This document shows, in pieces, positions 1 through 11,429 of a stretch of DNA of 64,000 nt. Positions within the stretch are counted from its first letter, which is position 1; every line of letters begins with the position of its first letter. Under the pieces are notes generated by a model, which did not search any database, had not been told where the DNA came from, and was given only the letters and a program-made list of their open reading frames with translations. Position numbers and translations under genes: made by a program. Origin of the DNA: Cricetomys ansorgei (taxonomy: Eukaryota; Chordata; Mammalia; Rodentia; Nesomyidae); assembly GCA_026225945.1 (NCBI GenBank), contig JAMJFZ010002575.1:248001-312000 (forward strand). Direction: 5' to 3'.

Positions 1-600
1 TCCTAAACAACCCCAACTTCAAAACTATGGAATTTATAAAAAGTAAAACTAAGCAGTGGAGCTGTCCCCAAGGACAGTGAAGTGCTTGTGCATGTGAACA
101 AGCAGTGGACATGGCCGCTGTGGTGCAGGAGCACATTCACCTGTGAGGTCTCACTCTAAGCACTGATGGCACTGAGGACGTCTAAGAGACTCCACAAGCT
201 CACCTCCGGGTGTGGCTGTAGGAGATTTCCTGAGATGGTTGGCATATGAGATCTCTGTCCTAATCCCTGGTTTAAGGTGTTAATGCATTTTAACACTTGT
301 CAGAATGTTAAAAGATGGGAGAGTTTTCTTGGGCAGTGTCTGGTTGGAGGAAGTAGGTCACTGGGGATGTTTCCTTGGGCACTGTATCTTGTCTTGGTCC
401 CTTCCTGTTTTACTCAGCTGTGCTTCCCACAGGCCATGAGTTGAAAAGCTCCGTTCTCCTGCATCCTCCCACCATGATGGAGGAAACCTCTGGAATCATG
501 AGATAAAAAAAATCCTTCCTCCTCTCATTGTTTTACTCAGATCTCAGCAATGAGAAACTACCTAACATATGCCATACGATCTATGAATGAGAATGAAGTA
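1..600. repeat. Degenerate interspersed repeat, family not assigned
   Basis: The segment from about 240 to 570 (block around GGAGGAAGTAGGTCACTGGG, and an end near CAGCAATGAGAAACTA) resembles widespread rodent or mammalian repeats. I cannot name the family with confidence. It lies downstream of the PATE-like gene. Confidence 0.3.
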
Positions 601-1008
601 AGAGGTCTTGTTTGCTGGCCAGCCTGGCAGAAAAGGCACTGAAGTGAAGCTTCATGAAAGGAAGGTGTCAGCTCTGTCATATTCCCAGGGAGACCAGCCC
701 CTAATCGCAGCATTGATCAGTCAGGACACATTTGTTATAAAAAGGTAACAGTGTAGAGAGGAGGGGGAAGAGTGTGCTCTGTGTCAGTCAATGCAGAGAG
801 GATGGAGGGAGAGAAGGAAGGAAACCAGAATCCTAGGAATGGAGAGTGCCAGTTCGCCTGTCAAAGTATGAACACCTGATTCTATGGAAAGACGGGTGTC
901 AGGGTGTAGGCAGTGCTAGATGCTGATGGGCCAGTGTTGTGAGGCTACAACAGCACAGGGTGGGACCGAGGTTTACCTATGCAGAACAGGGCAAGAAGGA
1001 CCAGGTCT

Positions 1009-1133
1009 TTAAAGCTTGTTACACAAAGAATGGGAATCGCAACATTTATATTCAATTTTCAATTTTCCCTTGAGAATGACACTGTTTATGCAATGTTTCC
1101 AACATTTCTGGGTCCCATAACTGAGGGTTTCAC
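1009..1133 (-). CDS. PATE-like exon 3 (C-half of LU domain and stop)
   Basis: The acceptor CTCTGCAG ends at 1134. The frame enters at phase 1 and closes with TAA at 1011-1009. It encodes five cysteines, ending [13 protein letters not shown], the conserved C-terminal CC...CN signature of PATE and Ly6 proteins. No AATAAA or ATTAAA is visible on this strand down to position 1, so the 3' end is undefined. Confidence 0.87.
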
Positions 1134-4100
1134 CTGCAGAGTAAGAAAGGCAAGAGGGAAAACATGAATATTTTGGGATGAATCAGTGACTTTTTCAATG
1201 AGAATAATCAGGATCCCAGGGGGATGGTCAGTCTTGCATGCAGGCAGTTCTCTATTCACAAAAGTACTGAGTGGAATTTTAGTGTACAAATCTTTTCATC
1301 CCTCATTATATTCACCTAGAAAGCCCTGGGGATCATCAAAAGAATCTCCAAAAAAAAAAAAAGAAAAACTTTTTTTTATCTGAATCGGTTTATCTGTCTG
1401 ACCTACCATTATTGGCAACCAATACCAGAAGCAGGGGGTTGGGGGGGGTTATTATTTTTGTACAGAAATACATTCTCCCACACTCTCCATCTTTGCCCAT
1501 GAATCTGAGGAAGGTTGTGTCCCTCAAGGGCAAGCATGATCACCCTGAGACCTCCAAGAACTCACATACCTGACATGACTGTCCATAAGAGACACTTCTG
1601 GTCTTTTCTAGTCTCACAGTATTGTAACTGTTCCTCACAAAGTTTGGAACCATCAAAAAGCTTACACTTGAAACATAGCACAGCTGAAAAGACAAAACCA
1701 AGTGTAAGAGGTTCATTCAGGATCAGCTTAAAGCTTTGTGTCTCTGAAGAAGAAACAGTGACTAGGGAAGGACTAGGCTATGTGTTGTGCTGACCCCTCC
1801 AGACTCTGGAAAAGAGTGGCTTCAGAACACCCCAAATCCTGGACATAGACAGATTATAATGAAACAACCAAAGATCTGGGGCAGGCTGTCTGAGCCAACC
1901 ACACCAGGTTAGGCAGATCCTCCCACTTTTTCACTGTTATCCTAAAGCTGCCTGAGCCAATCACACAGGGACATGGGGTTGGTCCTGTCGCTGCTGCTCA
2001 TTTCTCCAAAACACAATACATTGTGATGATAAGATGTCTGCCCACCAGCACCAATCCCTACCATCTGCCAGGATCTCACCTTGCAGGAAGACCACCAGCA
2101 ATGAGGGCCTGGCAGGAGCAGCAGGTACAACAGAAGGGGTTTTCCTATTGCTGTAGGATCCTAGGACCAGAGAGCAGCAGAGAGTAGCACAAATTTTTTT
2201 TATTGGATGTCAGGCCCACTCCACGAGACAGAATTTAGCCCAGTACTGGTACTGTTATCTGAGCCAAAACTCTGACTTTAGATTATAGGCCCTATGGGAA
2301 AACCTATTAGTATTATTACTCTGCTAAATGAACAATCGAAATAAATTGTCCACTGGGTTATCATACTAACACCAACAGATGAGTACATTCCTCAACCCTT
2401 ATCAGAGAAGGATGTTTTTTCAATAAATGACAGTTCACACAGAGACACAGAACTGGTCAGCGTGCAGAGAATAAGACTGTGGGTGCTCAGCTCTAAGTGA
2501 TGCATCTATATCACACCTGTTACTCTACAAGGCTCACAAATCATTACAGAACAAGTGTCAGAAAGCTTCCAAGCCACAGGTGGTGGACGTCCGCAGCAGT
2601 ACAGAATTTGCCAGACACAACGTGTCTTTGCACACACGAACTCACTGCAGCTGTACATGCATGCACAAGGCATGCACAAGATCAAGACTTTTCCTGGCAT
2701 GGCTGATAGATGGGGTCAGGAAGTCCCACTCCTAGCTGGGAAGCTATTGGCAATTGAGGGAAAAGGAGAAACAGGATTTTTTTGAGGGGGATTGGGTTTT
2801 TTTTGTTTTTCAGGGATGTCTAAGTTCATAAAAGAAACACTACTACAACTTAAATCACATACCAACCCTCATACTGTGATAGTTGGTGGCTTCAATACCC
2901 AGCTCTTTCCAGTAGACAAGTCATTCAGGCAAAACCTAAACAGAAATGCTGGAGCTAAATGATGTGAAGCTATAGGAGGGCACCAGGTCCTCTGCTCACA
3001 GATACGCACTAGAGAAGCCAGGAATACTACATGCAGGCTTTTCTCTTCAACAAAAGGGATCTACACCTGGTTTCTACCCAGAAGGCTGGGAATAAATGTT
3101 GCGAATAGCCTGGTGATATTGGCTATTCTGTGAAGCCAGGCCTCAACTGAATCCCTCAGGCTTCTGAGCATTGTTTCTCAGTCAGTAGAATCCATTCTTA
3201 GAAAAGAGGTCCCATTTTCTTTGCAAAAGAGTTTTCTATTGTACGTATTACAAGCCCTTCCTCCCTAATACTCTGAGCATTGTTTCTCAGGCAACAAAAC
3301 AAATTCTTACGAAAAAGGTCATAGTCACGGGTACGTTGCAAAAGATACGTACTTTGCAAAGGAGCCCTTCATCGTGCCTTAAGCTTTGTTGTGATAATTA
3401 TACACAGAAACTTTTTTCAAAAAAGTTGTGCTGTGCTTAAACGTGTCAAAAGTATGTCAGACCACTTGGAAGACTGACTCTAGAAGTTTCAAGCAGCTGG
3501 ACAAACTAAGTCGTACTGAACTGGTTGTCCTTCTTGCCTCTTGGAGAACGTTTCTCTGTGATACTAGAGCTGCAGAGTCTCCAGCACCGAATATGAGGGG
3601 CTCAGCATGGTGTAACTGCTGAAAGAACAGCCCATTTCCGGCCCCTTATCCCATCTTCTATGAGTGAGCACACCAGTTTCCTGCACACCAATGTCCTGCT
3701 TTATCTCTAATGCCAGTGTGACACCTTGCACATGCTCTGGGCCGATTTTCCTGCTGCTGTCTCCTCTCCTTTCCCAGAGCAGCAGGCCATTTTGCATCCT
3801 TACCTACCCCCCACCCACCAAAATAAACCTCTGACATGGAATTCTGTTGCATGCTGGCTTTGCCCTTCACCATAAAATCATAAACCTAGGCCCTTTAAAA
3901 CATTTTTTAATTAATTAAAAGATAAAAAAATTAAAATTAAAGATTTAAAAAATCTTTAAATGGAAATTAAGGATCTAGGAAATTCAGGCCTCTCACACAA
4001 AGGGATTGTGACTGCAAGTGAGAGATATGGGTTCATCTCCGTCCCTTGAGACAAATCATTGTGAACAATTATTAAGATGTTTGTTAAGATTCAAAGAAAC

Positions 4101-5287
4101 AAAATATTCAGAGCAAAAGCTCTGCAACTTTATATGCGTGTGAAACAATGTAAAGAGAGCCCATGAAAGAGGAGATAAAATTTCTGTTGGTTATTTAGCA
4201 AGCTGGAGAACAATACTGCCTGGACCCTCGGTAAGAGAAAAAAAAAAAAAAGAGCAAGGAGGGAGCAAGGGAGCGGGAAGGGGGTGTATTATTTTCTGCT
4301 GGACATGTCTTGACAGTTCTTGGAAGCACAGGCCAAATGTATTCCACAGCCACTCAGCTTCATGATGGTCACCCAGCCATGCTAGTTTGAGACTAACCCT
4401 CCCATTAGATCTGACTTGAACTCAAAACCCTCCATCTCTGAGGATTTAACACTGCCTAGTGTTAAATGTCTGGTGGGCCAAGCTAGGAGCTCTGAGCAGT
4501 ATTTGATGAAGCACCTTAGTCCAAGGAATGGTGGGCAGGGCTATGCCACCTACAGCAAGAGCTAGGTCTCAGTTGACCCAAAGCTTAGATTTTTGTCTGC
4601 TTGTTTGATTTTGTTTCTTTGTTTTGTTTTCCTTCACATCAGCAATAACTCAGTATAGATTGATCAATGGTCCCTTCATGAGGGGAAAATATTAAAACAA
4701 GCCCAACTTCTATTACAAAACAACTTCAACTAGGACATAAAGCACGTAAGCCAATGTTGATTTGTTTTCCTAAGGAATTAGTCCTTCATTATATGGATGA
4801 CATTCTCTTCTCTTCCCCTGCTCATCTAACCATTACCTAAATGAATGTTAAAGGCATGTGCCACCACTACCCAGCACCAGTGCAGATTGTATGCGTACTG
4901 CCGCAGTCTCTGTTAGTCCGTACGTGCATCAGTTCTGTTGTGTCTGAAAGACACTGTTTCCTTGGAGTCATCCATCACTTCTGGGTCTTACACTCTTTCT
5001 ACCTCTTCTTCTGCTTAGATTCCTGAGCCTTGAGGGGAGCGGTTTGTTGAAAATCTCACATTTAGAACTGGGTGTTCCAAAGTCTCTCACACTCTTCACG
5101 TTGTCTAGTTGTTGGTCTCTGTATTAATTTCCATTATTTGCAATATGTAAAATTACCTTCTTTGATGGTGGATGTGTGAGGTACGGATATAGGGATATAA
5201 AAATATGCCATTAGGCACAATTTTATTACTATGTTCCTTTAGTATATTAATAGTAAATAAAACTCTAAACCATAAATACAGTCACAA

Positions 5288-5333
<46 letters not shown>

Positions 5334-7002
5334 GCACACACACACTGTTGGGCTGAGAAGGTAGGACTCTTCTAGCCAAGGACTTGATTAAAAGATGTAG
5401 GGCTATAGGTTAATTCTATTCTCCCTGTTCCACTAAGACTACCCTCACAAATGTTGCTAGTAATTTCTGATGACAAACTGAATTGATTTTGCATGACTCA
5501 AGAGCCTGTCCATTTATAACTAATGATGATTTTTAAAGCATTAAGGGAGATGTGCACAACTTAGAGGCAAACATAATGCAAAACTTTATTTCATGGACTT
5601 GAGCATTCACAAATTTTGGTATCAGGAGCAGACCTGAATCAGTTTTCTTTTATAATACAGTAAGATGACTATATATACTTTGCACTTTGATTTCTTTGAA
5701 AAATGTATGATATAAACAAAATATTTCATTGTAGCTTTGTAGCATGCTTTAGTAAGTTGCTTAGATTTATTTGTACTTTTATTATCGCTTGCGACAATAA
5801 ATAATGTTGAACACTATCCATACCAATATAATTAGGTCATTATAATATCATTTGTGTCTGTAAGATAATTTTATATAAGCAGAATTGCTGGATTAAAAAA
5901 TATATTTTGATATACTTTGCTAAAATGCAGTCTACAGGAAATGGGCCTATATATACTCTTGTTATTTTTACTTAGACAATTCTTACCTCATTACAAATGG
6001 GATACTGAGTCATGCTATTACATTTCTGATTGTTGAGAATCTGATGGGTTCTTTTAATTAGCACTTCTTTTACTATATAAGGAGTAAGATTCAGCATATA
6101 TTATTATTATTGTCATCATCATCATCATCATTATTTGAGATTATAATATAATTACATCTTTTTTCTCCTCCTTTTTCCCCTCAAAATCCTCCCCATACGG
6201 CCCTCCTTGCTACGTTTTAAATTCATGTTTTTTTTTTCTTTTATGAACTCTAGATTTTCAGTAAGAGAAAAGGCTTTCCTAAATTTATAAAAGAATAATC
6301 CTACACTTTTATAATATTTTTATGTTTTACCATATTTTACTATCAAAGGTGGACAGACTATAAATGCTCATTACGCTTCAAATATATATAGTAAAAAAAA
6401 AATGGGGGGATTAGCCACTAATTTTCACTTACTCATGAGGGGGAGCTGTGTGCCAAGGTTAACTTTCAAGAAAGGTGTGCATTCACTAATGTAAGGCTAG
6501 AGGTGCAAAGCTGGGTATTTTTAGTTATAAATTGTAATTGGAGTCACGGAAGTGGAAAGGAATGTGTGTGAGCAGCATTAAGCTTAGAAGATCCTAAGGT
6601 TAATCAAGAAAATAAAGATCCCTACAAAGTACCTAAAGAAATAATTAGAGAAAAGATAGAGAAGGAAGAAAGTGTTCTGTAGAATACAGCATAATAGTGT
6701 CTCAAGGAAAAAGAGAAATAAATTTAAGAATAAAGACTTAGACACTGGAGGTCTGAACATTGTTGTCCTGTTTCTCTGAAAGAACTCTATTTTCTTCTTG
6801 ATTAGAAGTTGACATGTGGTCTTTCTAATGCTCTTCAGATTTGAGCTGTAATGCCTGAGTGACACTGGAGCACAGTGGTTTAGAGAGTAGCACCCTAAGA
6901 ACCCCCCCACTCCCTTCGTGGAAACTTACCCTGCACAGAGCAGAAGCAGAGAAGAGATAAGGTCACAATGACCAGTGTGCTGATTTTTGTCACTGGACTC
7001 AT
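1009..7002 (-). CDS. PATE-family secreted LU-domain protein (SVS7/caltrin-like), 3 exons, complete
   Basis: Joined coding exons on the minus strand: 7002-6930, 1683-1570 and 1133-1009, giving 103 residues. Both junctions are phase 1 with consensus sites. Residues 1-25 are a signal peptide (start MSPVTKIS, hydrophobic core, likely cut after SVQA). The mature part has ten cysteines at 28, 31, 40, 47, 55, 73, 77, 93, 94 and 100, with CxxC at the start and CC-x5-CN at the end. This is the pattern of one Ly6/uPAR (LU) three-finger domain. The signal peptide closely resembles that of rodent seminal vesicle protein 7 (Pate4), so a male-tract secreted protein is likely. Family members act on sperm calcium uptake, motility or fertility; this member's role is inferred. 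There is no GPI-attachment tail after the last CN, so it is probably soluble. The first intron is 5.2 kb and the second 436 bp. Which rodent Pate paralogue this is cannot be decided here. Pairing exon 1 with exons 2-3 rests on phase, order and family signature. Confidence 0.85.
1570..1683 (-). CDS. PATE-like exon 2 (N-half of LU domain)
   Basis: The acceptor has a pyrimidine-rich stretch ending TTTTCAG just before 1683, and the donor is CAG|GTATGT at 1569. The exon is 114 bases and phase 1 at both ends. It encodes VLCFKCKLF and the next three cysteines (five in all), the first finger and part of the second. It is open in this frame only when entered at phase 1, which fits exon 1. Confidence 0.85.
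2818..2960 (+). repeat. L1 ORF2 fragment
   Basis: This short piece of L1 ORF2 endonuclease-region DNA, with decayed reading frames, lies inside PATE intron 1. It is recognisable by similarity to the longer L1 copy at 18780-18930 (shared pattern TTCATAAAAGAAACACTACT... GGCAAAACCTAAACAGAAA). Confidence 0.6.
3163..3380. repeat. Diverged tandem duplication, about 109-bp unit
   Basis: TCTGAGCATTGTTTCTCAG occurs at 3163 and again at 3272, followed each time by related text (ATTCTTA-GAAAA-AGGTC, then TTTGCAAAAGA versus TTGCAAAAGATAC). It looks like an old two-copy tandem duplication inside PATE intron 1. Confidence 0.6.
5290..5331. repeat. (TA)n microsatellite
   Basis: About 20 uninterrupted TA units in PATE intron 1, followed by a short CACACA run. 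Confidence 0.95.
5640..6060 (-). repeat. Probable ancient L1 fragment
   Basis: AT-rich sequence with a recognisable reverse-oriented old-L1 pattern (AGCAGAATTGCTGGATTAAA followed by the CAGTCTACAGGAAATGG region). It is heavily decayed, in PATE intron 1. Confidence 0.35.
6930..7002 (-). CDS. PATE-like exon 1 (signal peptide)
   Basis: The start codon is at 7002-7000. It encodes 24 residues plus the first base of codon 25 (phase 1). The donor is G|GTAAGT at 6929-6924. The core [12 protein letters not shown] is a typical signal-peptide h-region. The exon lies about 50 bases downstream of a TATA box on the same strand. Confidence 0.85.
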
Positions 7003-7053
7003 GTTGGATGATAGAAGGTGGCTTGAGGCACTGGAAAGGATGGCTACTCCACC

Positions 7054-7061
7054 CTTTTATA
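7054..7061 (-). promoter_or_regulatory. TATA box of the PATE-like gene
   Basis: TATAAAAG reads on the minus strand and lies 52 bases upstream of the ATG. Start of transcription would fall near 7030, leaving a short 5' UTR of about 25-30 bases. A strong TATA box fits a tissue-restricted, highly expressed secretory gene. Confidence 0.6.
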
Positions 7062-7070
7062 AAGCTGGAG

Positions 7071-8165
7071 ATCAGGAAGAAATCTCCAACATAGGCACAA
7101 GGAGGAAATGCCCTTTCTTTTTCAGGAAACTCGATGTTTGATAATGTGGAAAGTACGGGCTGCCCATCTACCTACAGCCGAGTCAGATAGCTTCCCCTGG
7201 CTTCCTTCACCTTATGTGTGTGCAAGTGAGTGTGATGTAGTTTTCTTATCCTCTAGAAATTTCTCTCTATATGTAAGTGGAAATGTCTGCTCATTCTGGG
7301 AATAGGAAATAGGAAATGGTGATTCTGAATTCAAAGGCTTCCGGAGAAGGGACACTTAACATGAAGGTTTCCTGCACAGCTTATCCCAATGTTGGAAAAT
7401 TCTCCAGTCTGAGTCATAGGAAAGGAGGAGTTTGTCCTAAGCATCCACACACAACTCCCTAGCTCCTGTCTTCCAGCACCTCCATCTTTCCTCCTTAGGA
7501 AGTTCCAGTGCTTATCATACTGGAAGTCTGGGATATCTGGAGGTTCCCAACTAATCTTATGGTTGGGAAGTTAAGGGTGAAGGAAGAAATGAGGGTGCTT
7601 CTTCAGGGACATTCCCAGTGAGCTCCTTCTTGGGATCTGAGCACAGTGTCTGGGTGGTTCCTGTCCTGGCCCTTCTGGGATTAACACTAGGAACATGCCT
7701 CCACCACTCTGCCTTGTCTCACATAATGTCCCTGCTGTTTACTCCAGGATATGAAACAGTCTGGTCCCCACCTCACTCTGGGCCATTCAGCTCCATCCAA
7801 GAACAAACCTTTAGAAGAAAATTTCTTGCTTGTTACCCTTGTAGCCACCCCAGCTTCTTTAGGAGATTTACTTCCTTTGTGAATGCCATCATCTCTGGTG
7901 GGGTGCATTCTCCCCACCACTGTTCTAATTGTCAGCAAGTCTCATTACCTTTCTTTTCCAGGTGACCTTGTCTTTGGATGGCTCCATTGTCTGGGCTTCA
8001 TTTAAAACCAATAACTATTAAGGTCTGTACTGTTTCCTTGCCAGCCTTGACCTCTGTAGGGCTTAGGTGTGCAGCATGCTCTAAGACCTCACCAGATGAG
8101 GCTCTCTCCCTCTCCTTCTTGCATGCCTTTCACACATGGGATCCTAAAAACTACTCTGGAATTAT
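7071..8165. other. Intergenic, nothing assigned
   Basis: Upstream flank of the PATE-like gene. Reading frames here are short and carry no family signature. I see no repeat I can name and no splice-consistent exon. Confidence 0.5.
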
Positions 8166-8169
8166 GCAT

Positions 8170-8275
8170 AATAATTATCAATTCTTCAAATGAAAATGTA
8201 AGCTCAGGAAGGTTCAGTAATATATCCAAGTTCACATACCAGCTAGCAAGCTGCAGAGATGTGAACCCATGATTG
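8170..8275 (+). repeat. MIR-type SINE fragment
   Basis: The pattern CTCAGGAAGGTTCAGTAATATATCCAAG...CAGCTAGCAAG...GATGTGAACCCA matches the conserved core of mammalian-wide interspersed repeats. Confidence 0.5.
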
Positions 8276-8819
8276 TCTGCAACAAAGTTATATTTGAGAT
8301 TTTTTTTTAAAAAAAAACTATTCTATTTAGAAATTGTCATGTTTTTCTAGTTAGTGAGATTTCGGGATACATTTCTCAACTCTTGAGAAATAGATTAATT
8401 TTAGTTAAATTCCTGCAATGGCACAAATGTAAACAAGAAATGCAATTCTATATTCTTAAAAGTTGTATACATTTATTAGTTTCCTAGTGCTATGGTAAAA
8501 AATAACCTACAAACAGAGGCTTATGATGACATGATTACTCTCTTAAAGCTGTGGAGGACAGATATCTCATGGGCTACAATGAAGATGTCAGCAGTAGGCT
8601 GGTTCCTTCTGGACACACTGAAGGAGAAAATGTGTTTCCTTGAATTTTTTGTTCAGCTTCCAATATCCTTGGATATTGAATATCCTCCAATATCCCTTGG
8701 CGTATTCCACATTTCTCCATCTTCAAAGTATGTGACTTCAAAATATGCTTTCATCATTATATCACATTCCTCATTCAATACTCAAATCTCTCTCTAAATA
8801 TATCTATCTATCTCTCTAT

Positions 8820-8822
<3 letters not shown>

Positions 8823-8868
<46 letters not shown>
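8823..8868. repeat. (TG)n microsatellite
   Basis: About 23 TG units, preceded by degenerate TATC/TCTC units. Confidence 0.95.
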
Positions 8869-8870
<2 letters not shown>

Positions 8871-9829
8871 GTAATCAAACCCAGAGCTTTGCATATACTA
8901 GGCAAGTATGCTACATTTGAACAATGTCCCGTTTTCTTCTCTTATGTAAGGTCATTTGAGCTTGTATTTAGGGACACAATCAAATAAAATATGATAACCT
9001 TTCACCCTATGATCCTTAACTTAATCAGATATTAAAAGTCCTTCGAGGCAAACACAGTAACATTCCCAGATGGCAGAAACTGAGATGTAAAGATCTTTAG
9101 AGGCTATTATGTCATGGTTAGTGCTGCCAACTAGACACAATGTGGATCAGCTGAGTATCAATTGAATAATTGTCTTTATCAAGTTAGTCTATGAGCATGT
9201 CTGTGGGGGATTGTCTTTATTATCAATTAATGCAGGAGGGTCCAGTCCACTGTAAGTGGCACCATCTTTATGCATGTTGTTCTGGCTGGATAAGAAAGAT
9301 AGGTAAGCATGACTCTCTGAGCAAGCCAGAAGGAGAGCCTGTGGGTGAGACAGAAATTTCTTCATGGAATTTCTCCAGATTCCTGCATTGAGTTCCTGCC
9401 CTGACTTTCTTCAATAATTGATCATGATCTGGAAGTGTAAGCCACTTAAATTCTTCTTCTGTAAGTTGTTTTTAGTCAGTGTTTTACCACAAAAACAGAA
9501 GGAAAGTAAATACAGTCTAAATCACATACTCTCAGAATCAAGACCATGACACCATCTCCATGGCCCCTCCTGTTTGCCCAGAATCCACCTCTCCAGTAAG
9601 GTGTATCTCTCTGCCTGGCCTTCTTGCATACTCATAGCCCTACATTCTCTTCATTTTGTAGTAGCAAACACTTGCTTCTTTAACAGCCTGTCCAGTTATT
9701 TAAAACCTCTATCCTTTGACATTTGCTGTTCCTCTGTTGCCTTCATTAACTGTCTTTTTCAACTAACTATGCTTAAAAGCTTCCAAACTCCTTTTTTTCT
9801 CTCCATTTAAAAAATTTATTGTATCTTAA

Positions 9830-10160
9830 TTAAAATATAATAACACTCCCCCTTCCCTTTCTTCCCTCCAGCACTCCCATGCTCTCTCCATCACTCCCTA
9901 TCAAACTAGCCATCTCTATATATATTCACAAGTGCCTTAGTTTCATAAGAAATTAAGTCATGTTTGAAAGTGATTGTACTATTTTGCATGCCCACCAGCA
10001 GTGAATGAGAGCCCCTGTCTCCTTACACATACTTGTGGACATTCAGTATGGTCAATGTTCTAGATTGTTCTAATAGACGTTCACGTTATGCTATGCTATT
10101 AGTTTGATTTGTGTTTTACTGATAGGATACGATGTGGGACATATTTCATGTGCTCATTGC
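9830..10160 (-). repeat. Ancient L1 fragment
   Basis: The block TGCATGCCCACCAGCAGTGAATGAGAGCCCC with the following CTCCTTACACATACTTGT and TTGATTTGTGTTTTACTGATAGG is the reverse complement of old L1 sequence. No intact frame. Confidence 0.5.
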
Positions 10161-10199
10161 TCATTGTATATTTCTTTCTTGGGGTACATATAGAGGTCT

Positions 10200-11390
10200 T
10201 CGGTCTGTTTAAAATCAGATCTTCTTGGGCTCTAGGGGATACATGGATCTAGAAGGGAAAATAGAATACATTTTATAAGTAAACTGAGGGCAGGTTGGGA
10301 TGGGACCAGGAGGGATTGGGTTGTGGGAGGCAGAGGAAAAGAGTACAGCGAGAGACAACTGGAATTGGGGGGCATTCGAGGAGTGATGTAGAAACTTGGT
10401 GCGGTGGAAACTCTATGGAATCTACAAGGGTGACCCTAGTGAGGACTCCCAGTAGTGGAGGAATCAGCCATCTTCTGTAACCAGGTAGGACTTCCAGAAT
10501 TGGGATTGGGACACATCTCACCCACAGGGTCTTTGATCTACAATTTGTCCTGCCTGCAGAATGTGCTGGGGCTGAACATGTGGGACTGGCCAACCAATGA
10601 CTAGTCTGATTTGGGGCCCATTCCGCTAGAGAGAGCTCACGCCTGAAACTACCTGGATGGCCAGGAACCAGAGGCTAGGTGGTCCAGAGACCTGGGGGAA
10701 CCAAACACAACTAGCAAAAACATGAGAGAGGGAAAAAGGGAGAGAGAGAAAGACAGAGAGAGAGAGAGATGAAATGATTCTTAATAATATTCTACTATGC
10801 TTATAGATTGATACCTAGCCCATCAGAGAAGCTTCCCTCTGGCAGTTGATGGGAGCAGATGCAGAGATCCACAGCCAAACATTAGGCGGAGAGAGAGCCT
10901 AAATTGGAGATCTCGCATCAGGTCCCTCCCACAGAAAAAGGGGGTTGTAGGAGCCAGAGGGGCCAAGGACACCAGGAGAACAAGGCCCATGGAATCAACT
11001 AAGCAGGGCTCATAAGGGCTCACAGAGACCGAAGCGGCAATCATAGTGCCTGCAGGAGTCTGCGCTAGGTCTGCTGTACACATGTTATGATTGTTGAGCT
11101 TGGTGTTTTGTGGGACTCCTAGCAGTGGGAGTTTGGGTGTCTCTGACTCTTACCTCCTCTCGGGACACTTTTCCTCCTACTGTGTTGCCTGTCCAGCCTT
11201 GATGTGAGGAGCTGTGCCTAGTTTTACAGTATCTTGTTGTGTCCTGTTCAGTTGATATCCCAGGGAGGACTGCTCTTTTCTGAGGCGATATGAAGGGGGA
11301 GTGGATCTGGGGGCAGGGGGGTGGGGGAACTGGAAGGAGTAGAGGTAGGGGAAACTGTAGTCAGTTTGTACTGTATTTGAGAAGAATACT
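10200..11390 (+). repeat. Rodent L1 3' UTR
   Basis: The G-rich 3' terminal sequence of a rodent-type L1 ends at a block AGTGGATCTGGGGGCAGGGG ... GGGAAACTGTAGTC ... GAGAAGAATA near 11385. Upstream parts (CAGGGTCTTTGATCTACAATTTGTCC and the GAGAG run) are typical of the same 3' UTR. No coding capacity. Confidence 0.65.
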
Positions 11391-11429
11391 TTTTTTAAAG
11401 CTCTTCTTTTTCTAGCTTCCTAAGGAAGA

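Noticed and set aside
1942..2700. Cys-containing minus-strand frames as possible extra PATE exons
   Set aside because: The cysteine spacing does not fit an LU half and there are no phase-1 splice sites at the edges.
7618..8193. Open frames of 70-115 codons upstream of the PATE-like gene
   Set aside because: No recognisable domain, no splice-consistent neighbours and no codon pattern to support a gene.
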